From positions 850,297 to 910,226 of the forward strand of contig NMRA01000015.1 in assembly GCA_002633005.1 (NCBI GenBank): DNA of 59,930 nt. Reading direction: 5' to 3'. A program made the translations under genes and the position numbers. This DNA is from Phoronis australis (taxonomy: Eukaryota > Phoronida > Phoronidae). How positions within the stretch are numbered: the stretch's first letter is position 1; each line of letters begins with the position of its first letter. Below, in pieces: positions 12,701 through 24,700 of this stretch. Below the pieces are notes generated by a model. It worked only from the letters and a program-made list of their open reading frames with translations, made no database searches and was not told where the DNA came from.

Positions 12701-15700
12701 CTCATCCGGGACCATTGCACCAAACATCTATTAACATTTGAGTCTAGTATAGATCTCTGGTTCTCGATTGGTCAATCAATGATGACGTCAACCGGAGGCT
12801 GCGTTCCCGAGATGAGAACCGAAGGAAGTGTTCGTGCTGGCTTTTATTGCAATTGTCATGGAGCTAAGACCGATTTATTTAAATAATCTGAACATAAAAA
12901 GCATGCTTTTACAACCTCAACTGATGTTTCTGATGTCTGTTTCGTGAAAAGTGACTTAAAGCTTAATGCAGAGATTTGATCTAATGCTCCCACTTCCCAA
13001 TTGGCAAATAAAGGTTTAGTTATGTACTTATTACACATTTCTGCCTACACATTTAGTTATGTACTTATTACACATTTCTGCCTACACGTTTAGTTATGTA
13101 CTTATTAACACATTTCTGCCTACAAGTTTAGTTATGTACTTATTACACATTTCTGCCTACACATTTAGTTATGTACTTATTACACATTTCTGCCTACACA
13201 TTTAGTTATGTACTTATTACACATTTCTGCCTACACATTTTCTCAGTATGTAATAGCTTGAGTATATTCTCAGAAATTGTGGTCACTGTGATATATATTT
13301 ATTGAAGGATACACAGAACATACAAAGAAATAATAACAAACCCAGAAACCGCGAAGCATTATATCAGAAATTGTGGTCATTCACACCAATGACAGAAACC
13401 TTTGAAAAATTAAAAAAAGTAATTTTGGCAATTATGTTTGTTAGAAATTTGATGAACTTTATTTATCTATTAATCCTGGGCTCTGTTCCACGAAAGTTTA
13501 AGTCTCGGGCTTGATTGTTGGCATGGCGTCAACCGCATTGTTCAACAAGCGCAACGTGACATGTGATGGAGTGACAGCATGAATTTTACTTAGACTAAAA
13601 TAGTTTATGAAAGAGACTGGACGGAGTGGTATATACAGCTAATCGTGACGTATTGGTGCATGCTTTAATTAGCGACAGGTACGTTTGCTCTTTCATTCTT
13701 AGTATGTCATTGATCTGAAGTTCCCAAATGCGTTGTAAAACCACCCTAACGCCTTTGTTCACAACCAATATGGAGGACTGGCTTTGTGTTTAAATTTCTC
13801 GCAGCATGGTTGGCTGGAAAATTAGCTTGATTGACATTTCAGGACTATCCAACGGAGTGTGACGAGGAATGTCATTTGAATTGACTAAAGAACCGTTTTT
13901 TATCGACCTGAACTTACCATTAGACCATACCCAGTGGTCTTCTGTAACACGGTCATTCAAGCCAATCCATACACTGTCGTTGCCCCAATGCAAGTCTTCC
14001 AAAACCTGTTGTATAAACTCTTGCACAGCGTTGTCTCGGATAACCACCAGGTGTCCTCCGTTTTTCGAACACCTGTCCTCTGCCACGACCCAGTCTTCCC
14101 TCAGAGACACAAACTCGTAGCAAATTCCATTTCGCACACGAGTTGATTCGGTGTTGTTCTTTTGAAGACAAATGGGGTGCACTCATGTTGTTGAACCGTG
14201 TGTTGATTTCGTCGACGTTTCTATTACTATTGACATCTTAGGAGACGGGGTAGACGCTGAAGATACCACACCTTCTGTTAAGAAACTGACCACTTACAAA
14301 TATATAAAATGGGGAATGTGGTTTCAATTTGTTCCTGACCCAGATTAGAGGCTACTTCCGATCTTGGAGGGTACAGGCTGTTGGTTATTTTTTCAGATCA
14401 GGCTTGTAGTGACAGGATGTTAGTCGCCGGAGAGCACGGTAACTAGTCAGGCAAAAACGAACTTTCCGCTACTTCTCATCCGAGTAAGCACGGCCAGATT
14501 AAGTCACCGTCACCATGCTGATTCGAGATTACACGGGTATTTATCCTTCGAAAACTGTGGTCGTCATGTTAGTCTGGGACTGATGTCACGCAGTGATTCA
14601 AGAGCTTTTATTAACAGAACAATTTGCAAGTTAGCTGTGGCGTGCTTCAAAAGAGTTTTGTCGTTCGGGTACACATTTCCAAGTAAAATTTCATTAGTTC
14701 TTAACATTATGACTTTTTTCTTTAAAGCGATTGGTGGGTTATTTTGCGTTTATCAATAACTAATTTGGTGCTGGCTGTACACATTTGCAAAGAGCGTTCG
14801 CCGATTCAATAATCTAACCTTGGGGAAGTGAACCATTGACAGTGACATTGGTGGCCACTTCCTTTCGTGAGGACAAAGACGTCATGGCATGTTTTGTTGA
14901 TATACCGAGTGTTGTTGGTAAGGTCGGCGAGGGAGTATACTCTGAAAAAGTTAAGTTTATCATAAATAACTCCATATAAACCTTAAAATTCGGCTTATTT
15001 CGCCGGAGCATCAGATCTCAGATATGACAGTTAGAAAATCGTGACAATTGCTGCGGTTTATGTGACGAAAATATATCAAGTGACCTGAGCACAGACTTTT
15101 GTTTCGTAGCTGAGGAAATTGACCGTAATATTTGGAATCTCTCAAACGGCAAAGCAGGTGGAATTAACGAGGTTCTATTTGAATTGTTGAAGAATACTAC
15201 GACCACCCATTGTTCCCCTGTTCGAATTGTTCTTCAATAGAATTCTGGATATAGCTCACTAGTCACAGGCCTGTTGTGACGCTAAAAGTTTTCCCATATT
15301 TAAACAGAGTCCACTGAGTACCACTTAGCCAGCCAGCTAGCTGTATGCAGACTGTCGTCAAAGTACAGCTAGGTCCCACTGTGTGGAGCCTTGGTGCAAA
15401 GCTGTATACTGAATATACACCTTTGCGCCCATTTAGGTAAAATAAACACCAACTAAAATCTGACACAAAACTATACCCTTCCTAAAGTATTTACTGGTGT
15501 TAGAAAAATTGGCGTTCTACCGTTATTCTGCTGTTAAAGTTATGGTGCTATCTTTTGCGTCGGCTTTGGCCGGTTCCATGAAATATTACGTCACCTTTAG
15601 GCCAACTTCGTTTTTCGACGGCTTTTCAATCAACTGTTCTTCTCTTCCCACCACAAGGCTGCGTACATGTCACAATAAATGATCGGAGCTTGGGTTTCAT

Positions 15701-18700
15701 TTCTTTACAAATTTTTGGCATTTTACTGCCAGCAAACCGAATTTTAGAACAAACTTTACCGCTGCGAAAGTATCATCTCCCAGAGATGTCGCAAAATTTT
15801 AGGAAATGTCGCGTGCGCGTGTCAGGAGCGTACTGTTTTCAAAACGACGACAGACTTTTCTTTGTTGCAAAAGGCGGAGGATTATGTATGAAAATGACGT
15901 TAATCAGATTTTTTCTTCAACGGCTGCAACGGGCAAGGCGAGTGGCGGTTGGCTCCCAGAGTGTGCCACCCCGCCATTAACATAAGCTTCACGACGTGGT
16001 GACGAGAAGAAGTGTCCCGGCTGTTTGAAATGTCGCAGTGACGGAGCTTAACACACATTTATTCCAGCTGGATTTTGACGAGAGTCTTCATACAGCTAGC
16101 TGGTTGGCTGCACTGCGTGTTGAGCTTCGTTAGTCCCTTGCTTCCCGGTCGCTGTATCTTGAGTCACTGTTGCAAATTCCCGGCGTAACAACAACGCTTC
16201 ACGGGCATTTTACAGAGCAAAGTGATTTAATACCCCTCAAAGAACACAATTATCGATACTATAAATCTGACTTGCACTTTCAATAGCCGTAAAGTACTCG
16301 CAACTCACCATACTGACAAATGTACTGAAAGCTGGTGAACCATTTGGAACAACTGTCGTCCTTCCACTTGAAGTCATCGAGACTTAAGAAGACGCAGTCT
16401 TCTTCGGCAAAAACCCCACCACCACTTGGTTCACCGGTAGCCCAGTTATTGAAACTTCCTCCAAGAATCACGCCTGAGATTATTAATTAATTATCAAAAT
16501 TATAAAGGGATCTCTGTTCGCACTTACAGCGTTTTTAGCTAGAACACAAAATACAAGGTTACTTGCTCACAGAGAATGTGTCTCAAACCTCTAAACCTCT
16601 CTATACCACGATAATAAACGACATACACTCCCAACAAATCGACTAGGACATGGACTAAGGGAGGTTCTCTAAAAGGTACCTACCTTAAAAAGGATGTCAA
16701 AGCCTTACGAAACCTGGCAGAATCGTTATCTCATTTCCTTTTGATTGTCGTAATTAGTGGCTGTTATGACACGAAAACTTATGAGACGAATTTGATAAAG
16801 TTTTTAATCAGCCTGCTGTAATTTGGTTGTTAGCCGGCCGTGAATACGCTGAAAATTTGCAAGCTGGGTGTTTGTGGCAGAAAGCGTTCAGTAGTTGTCG
16901 TTATTTTTAAAGATTATCAGTGACTTCAGTTTACCTATTTCCTGTCTATTTCACGTTCTCTGAGTCATATAACTAACTTGCCACATAACGTAAACCCGAT
17001 AAGTCCAAGTATCAAACCCCCAGAAATTCTGCTGTGAATTATTACCATTTGCATGTATCAAACGTAAACAATCAGTATTTCAGTGCCGTGCTAATAAAAA
17101 CATGGCCTCCGAAGAATCGTGTTATCAAATGAGTTTGGTCAGACTGCGCATGACGACGCTGATCTGGCGTCACAACCTGGTCAGAATCTACTGGCATATG
17201 GATTGTTTCCAGTTACGTCATCAGTACCCGGAAGTGCGCCATATTGGAAGACAAGTAGAGACGTTTGTTTCGATTTTGCGGCAATAGGATAGGCCCAATA
17301 AAGGGGCGTGAAGATTGTTTTTACAGGAAGCTAGGGTCAAATTTCAGGAATCCAAGAGCTTTGAGTAAGGATGAACCCTTACGACCTTAGGCCTCCTGGC
17401 CAAGTGCCTCAGTGAACGAAAGATGCAAAAGTTTATATAAACATTCCGTACCGTTGGACCACTCCCAACTGTTCTCCGTGTTGCGATCGCTTAAACCAAT
17501 CCATACTCCACCACTGCTTCCCCAATTTAGGTTCCTCAAAGTCTGCTCTATAAACTGTTGCGTAGCGTTATCTCTGATAGCCACCAGATGTCCTTCGTGG
17601 TACGCGCACGCGGACTCTGCTGCGTTCCAATCTGAGGTGGCGTTTTGGAAAAACTCGTAACAGGCGTCATTCAGGATACGGAGAGTGTTACTCAACTGAG
17701 AACATCGGCCCAGATTCGCAATAACTAGAAACAACAAAAACAGAATGGGGAAGGTTTTTAGCACATTGGCTATGGCCAGCAATGAATTTCGTGAGTCACA
17801 GGCGGTATTCACAAGGGCTGTTGCACTCGCGAGACCAAATATTAGCTCTTTATGCTACTATAGCTAAGCCCTGTGGACATTTTTATCGTGACTTTATCGA
17901 CTTTTCAAAGGGTTTTGAGAGAGTTCCTCACATGCTTTTATGGTATTAATTGGCTTCCATGGTAACATACAAAGTCTTAAACTTGATGTACAGCCAATTA
18001 CAAATATGTGTCAAGACTCGAGAAATGGTGACGGATATTTGACAGTAACAACGGACCCAGATAAAGATTATGATTAGCTCCCTGCTGTTTGTCACGTATT
18101 TGAATTAATTTAAAGAACATCTAAACAATGCCCAAAGTAAAACTGAAAATCATAACAATGAAAATGCATCGGAAGGGAAATCGATATCATATGGGGATGG
18201 TATGCTTCTTTTGGTGAGCATAAAAAACTATCTGCAAGGAATTTTAAGTTGTCGCTATGGTTATTGCGCTTTTTGGGGTCAGTGTAAATGTAAAAAATAT
18301 TATTATGATTATTGTTTTGAGAAATGGTGGCCACTCAGAGCCTTTGAGCAGGGGCATTATAGAAATAATGTAGTAGACTTAGTCTTCCAATGTAAAATCT
18401 TGGTATGTTTTAGGGCCAAGTTGGTTTAGTCAAAAGTTACTAAGCTAACTCACAAATCATTTTTATGAGCGTTATAACTGATGATTTAACTCCATCGACG
18501 GGTTCTTTCGTGTCGAGCAATAACCCATTCAGTGGTGGTTATTCACACTTACCCAAAGAGCGTTAGCTGTCTGAATAACCTTACTGTCAGACGATTGACT
18601 GTGGGTTTGTTTAAAAGGTAGCTATGCTTTGAGATTGTGCGTAGATGGAGAGTGAATAATCAAATCCAGTAATTAATTTATTACATGATAACCCCTAATT

Positions 18701-21700
18701 AGGCAAATGAAACCTATTGTTGATTAAGTAATCAACTACAAAGAGTAACTGCGCTATCGCCCTCTTAAAATTTTACTTTAATCAAACAACCAAAACCATC
18801 AAATGTCTTATCTGCTATCCAAGCTAGGACTCTCCACTTGTTGGATGTCTGTCCTGTTGGTGAATCTTCGAACTACACACACTGTATAGGGACAGTGTAC
18901 TTGCTGGTCACCGTATCTGGTGATGCAACACTTGCAGGCAATTTCTTCTACCCGCCATTCTTCTTGCTGGTCACAGTCTCTGGCTGTTGACGCAACACTT
19001 CAGGTAATACCTTACTACCCACAATGCAAGTGACAAGCTCTTAATTAACTTCCTGTTCGTTAACCCTTGCCCTTGCCAAGACCCTTTCTAGAATCATCCA
19101 CGAGATGGCTCTGTAGTACATTTGCTTCTGTACACCGCAGTAAGTCTTTATGCTTCAACTTCTATAGCTCATCTAATTATCTTGTTGATTTCAGCCCATA
19201 ATATATTCATTCTACTTATTTAGTGATTGGCTAATAAAAACCACATGACCATTTCCACTCATATTATTGGCTGTTACAATTTGTTCTCAGAATATTCTAG
19301 AATATCTAGAGTACTTTGACCCCAGAACCCAAAGTTGTAAACACCATCTAAAAATAGATTTTGACGTTAAAATACATGTCAACAAGTCTGACCTCATGAT
19401 TTAAAAGTGCATATGCTCAAATTTTGGGCAACTTAAAATGGATCTATTCTTACTAATTACTTAATCAATATTTATTCTGACACTTACCTTGAAGACTTGA
19501 ACTGTTGACAGTGACATTGGTGGCAACTTCCTTTCGTGTCGACAAAGACGTCATGGCGTGTTTTGTTGATATACCGAGTGTTGTTGGTAAGGTCGGCGAG
19601 GAAGTATACTCTGACAAGGTTAAGTTTATCATGAATAACTCCAGATAACTCTTAAAGTTTGGCTTATTTCGCTGGAGCATCAGATATCAGATATGACTGG
19701 TTGTTAGACAGTTAGAAAATCGTGACAATTGCTGTAGTTTATGTGACGAAATTTTATCAAGTGACCTGAGCACAAACTTTTGTTTCTTATCTGAGGAAAT
19801 TGACCATAATATTTGGAATCTCTCAAACGGCAAACAGGTGGAATTAAGGAGGTTCTATTTGAAATGTTGAAGAACACTACGACCATCCATTGTTCCCCTG
19901 TTCGAATTGTTCTTCAATAGAATTCTGGATATAGCTCACTACTGACGGGCCTGTTGTGACGCAAAAAGTGTTCCCATATTTAAACAGAGTCCACCGATGA
20001 TGAGATCAATTATAAGGTTATCACATTATAGCCAGGAGTTGGAAAATTTTTAACACATTGGCTGAGGCCAAGAATGAACTTCGTGAGTCACCGGCGGTAT
20101 TTACAAAGGCTGTTGCACTCGCGATACCAAATATTAGTTCTTTACGCTATTTGAAAAGTATATTTCTAAGCCCCGTGGAGTTTTTATCGTGCCTTTGCCG
20201 ACTTTTAAAAGGGATTTGACAGAGTTCCTCACATGCTTTCATGGTATTAATTGACATCCATGGTAACATACAAAGTCTTAAAACTTATGAAAAGCCAATT
20301 ACAAATATGTGTCAAGACTCGAGGAATGGTGACGAATATTTAACAGTAACAACGGACCCAGACAAAGTTTATGATTAGCTCCCTGCTGTTTGTAACGTAT
20401 CTGAATGAATTTAAGGAAGATCTAGACAATGCCCAAAGTAAAAATGAAATTTATAACAATGAAAATGCATCGGAAACGAAATCGATTTCATATGGAGATG
20501 GTATGGCCGTTTCTTTTGTTGAGCATAAATTATTATCTGCAAGGAATTTTATATTGTCGTTATGGTTATTGAGTTTTTGGGGTCAGTGTAAATATAACAA
20601 AGACTATTTTGATTATTGTTTTTAGAAAAGGCGGAAGCTCAGAGCCTATGAGAAGTGGCACTATTGAAATAAAGTAGTAGAAGTAGTCTTCCAATGTACA
20701 ATTTTGGTATGTTTTTCGGGGCCAAGCTGGTATAGTCAAAAGTTGCTAAGCCAACTTACAAATCATAACTTTATGAGCGTTATACCTGATGAATTAACTC
20801 CATCGACGGGTTCGTTTGTGTCGAGCAATAACCCATTCAGTGGTGGCTATTCACACATACCCAAAGAGCGTTCGCTGTCTGAATAACCTTACCTTGAAGA
20901 CGTGAACTGTTGACAGTGACATTGGTGGCAACTTCCTTTCGTGTCGACAAAGACATCATGGCGTGTTTTGTTGATATACCGAGTGTTGTTGGTAAGGTCG
21001 GCGAGGAAGTGTACTCTGAAAAGGTTAAGTTTGTCATGAATAACTCCATATGACTCTTAAAAGTCGGCTTGTTTCGCCGAAGCATAAGATCTCAGATATG
21101 ACTGGTTGTTAGACAGTTAGAAAATCGTGACAATTGCTGTGGTTTATGTGTTGAAAATATATCAAGTGACCTGAGCACAAACTTTTGTTTCTTATCTGAG
21201 GAAATTGACCGTAATATTTGGAATTTCTCAATTTCCAAACAGGTGGAATTAAGGAGGTTCTATTTGAAATGTTGAAGAACACTACGACCATCCATTGTTC
21301 CCCTGTTCGAATTGTTGTTCGATAGAATTCTGGATATAGCTCACCACTCACTGGCCTGTTGTGACGCAAAAAGTGTTCCCATATTTAAACAGAGTCCACT
21401 GAAGTTGAGATCCATTATAAGGGTATCACATTATAGCCAGGAGTGGGGAAGATTTTTAAAACATTGGCTGAGGCCAAGAATGAACTTCGTGAGCCACAGG
21501 CGGTATTTACAAAGGCTGTTGCACTCGCGACACCAAATATTAGCTCTTTACGCTATTTGAAAAATATATTTCTAAGTCCCGTGGACGTTTTTATCGTGCC
21601 TTTCCGACTTTTCAAAGGGTTTTGACAGAGTTCCTTACATTCTTTTATGGTATTAATTGGCATCCATGGTAACATACAAAGTCTTAAAACTTATGTACAG

Positions 21701-24700
21701 CCAATTACAAATATGTGTCAAGACTCGAGGAATGGTGACGAATATTTGACAGTAACAACGGACCCAGACAAAGTTTATGATTAGCTCCCTGCTGTTTGTA
21801 ACGTCTCTGAATGAATTTAAGGAACATCTAGACAATGCCCAAAGTAAAAATGAAATTTATAACAATGAAAATGCATCGGAACAGAAATCGATTTCATATG
21901 GAGATGGTTTGGTTGTTTTGGTGAGCATAAGTTATTATCTGCAAGGAATTTTATATTGTCGTTAATGTTATTGAGTTTTTGGGGTCAGTGTAAATATAAC
22001 AAAGACTATTATGATTATTGTTTTTAGAAAAGGCGGCAGCTCAGAGCTTATGAGAAGTGGCACTATTGAAATAAAGTAGTAGAAGTAGTCTTCCAATGTA
22101 CAATTTTGGTATGTTTTTCGGGGCCAAGCTGGTATAGTCAAAAGTTGCTAAGCCGACTTACAAATCATATCTTTATGAGCGTTAAACCTGATATGATTTA
22201 ACACCATCGATGGGTTCTTTTGTGTCGAGCAATGACCCACTCGGTGGTGGCTATTCACACATACCCAAAGAGCGTTCATCGTCTTGATAACCTTACCTTG
22301 ATGACGTAAACTGTTGACAGTGACATTGGTGGCCACTTCCTTTCGTATGGACAAAGACGTCATGGCGAGTTCTGTTGATATACCGAGTGCTGTTGGTAAG
22401 GTTGGGGAGGAAGTTGACTCTGAAAAGGTTGAGCTTAAGAGCAGTAACCCCATGAAGGTCTTAAAACTCTGTTTACTTCGCCGGAGCATCAGATCTCAGA
22501 AATGGCTGAACTATTGAAATCAAACTTCACTTTCAGATACATGATTTATGCACTTCAAAGATTTTTTAATGTTTCACTTTCAAATAGCATATATCGAAAA
22601 TTAAGATTTTTGATTTCTACGAGAAATCTCAATCAAAAAAACAAAACAAAAGAATGAATTGTGACATCGTTTAAAATATTTAACAAGAATTTTTAGTTAC
22701 AATGATGACGATACTAAAAGTACCGTTAGCATGTTGTGAAATATGAAAATACACGATAACGTAACTCAATCAATGACAGACCGGTTTCTACTTTAAATTT
22801 CGGATATTTTCCATCCTTTATAGCCACCCCGTGTGTTCTTGACCCCCAGAGGTATGGAGCCATGTTCGCCATAAAAACTGAATAATCCCCACCTTGAGGA
22901 GGTGAACTGTTTGTAAAGACATGGGCCGACACTGCTTTCCGTGTGGGCAAAGAAATGCCAGTGAGATTCGTTGATTTTCCGACGGTTGTAGGCAACGTCG
23001 GTGAGGGAGCGGATTCTGACAAGGTTGGGGTAATAAGTAGCATTATGGTTATGTTAAACTTTGGCTAATTACTTCGGTGTATTGTATCTCAGACATGGCT
23101 GATCAGATTCACATGGAAGTGAGTTATGCACCAATCTCGACCCAAATTTTCACATGCGTGATTCACGCACTTCTCTCCGAAATGCTTTAAAGTGTAACTT
23201 GCACTCTAATTACTTATATCTGTGATTGATTGGTCAAACCAAAACAAAACATATAGTGACGATATGTATATGAAGAACAACGTTTTGTGGTGAAATTGAT
23301 TCACCGAAAATCACTGAAGTGTGTCCGGTAAGTAGTGTGACGTTGTGTTGGGGAGTAGGCCTAACACTGCACGATGTGGGCTGAGTGAGACCGCCGAGGT
23401 ACGCTAATGAATACAACTGCACTTTGTTTAGCGTCGTTTAGTTCCTGCTATACATTAGCTTAGTTAGAAGCATGCAAATACATCTTTATGCTGCATAAAG
23501 AATAAACCCGAATACTTCTCATCTAAGGAGCATGTTCTGTCTAATTTACTATCAGCATGATGCCTAAATCAAAAGTTCGCTTCTTGGATGGAACGCGGTT
23601 TTAGACCCTATTTTAATGGTCTGTCCATGTTAAAGCCACCTTTTCGGCCATCTATAATCTTCAAAAGGCAACATCAGTAGCAAGTGAGCCTCAGTTGCAT
23701 CTTACTAAAACAACACAACAAATTGTGACCGTAAGGAGACACGGCAAGGTACCCGTGAGGTTTGGGGTTCGACCGATTCGTTTTTCGAGCCCGCGAGTAA
23801 TCAAGCCTCAGCATTTGCTCCTTTTCATACCCCATATAAATCGATCGCATTTCATTTGATGTTCAGTTAAAAGATGCAGTCCAACGTTTGACGCCGTCTA
23901 AAGTTCATTGTTGTTCACAAACCATACAACGTGGTATTGCCTAGCACAACGTTATTGAATTATCTTACCGTTACTGGACCGTGTACTCTGAACGAGGACT
24001 CCTTTAGAAGTACTCGTTCCCTGCATCGTCACATTTGCTGTTGACAAGGATTGGTTGACGGGTGAAGACGAGACTTGACCAAACATCATGATGGCTTGGG
24101 AGAAAGCTAAAGAAACTAATGGTGATTAACAACATTTTTTCATTGATAAACAGTAATCGTCCAGGTTAAAGCCCAAATGTCTCACTCTAACCCCAAAATT
24201 GTTGATGTCCCATGCTCGGTTTAGCGCCCACAACTAATTTATACGATCGAGACATCCTGGAAACAGGCAATGTCTTCGTGGGTGACGGTCTCACGAGAAT
24301 TGTATCTTAGCTCCTAAAACGTTCTTGATAAATTTTTGATAACTTTTGGCTTCAGCAACACTTTGCCACATTCAAACGCCAAAATCAAATGATTTATTAC
24401 TGCATTTGTACGCAAAAACAGTGAAGGAATTTGTGCGCGCAAATCTACCGTTCAGAGAAAACCAATCCAGGCTTCTCAAAAATGTGTCAATGTTTAAACG
24501 CCAATGCTCTGGGCAATCGGACGGTTAGGATATCCAGTTCAGCTTAGCAGCACCTCAAAGGCGTTTCTCCAAGTACGCTGGGCATAGCTGCCAGTTTCTA
24601 ACATGGCTTTCCCCTCAAACAAAAAATTACCGATTTTGGGTGGAAAAATACCTGGCTACCAAGGCAACAGTGCGTATTTCAGCTTCAAACATAAAATTGC

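Larger units (their letters stand above)
16151..17742. repeat. Segmental duplication, copy 2 (carries CTLD-4)
   Basis: This is the partner of 8376-9965. By eye, the exons of the two copies differ at 10 of 438 bases, and the intron has a few more substitutions and small indels. At its right end it runs directly into the decayed reverse-transcriptase unit at 17745. Confidence 0.93.

Noticed and set aside
13015-13237. CRISPR-like array
   Set aside because: Units are directly adjacent with no spacers, and the context is an animal intron. It is a minisatellite.
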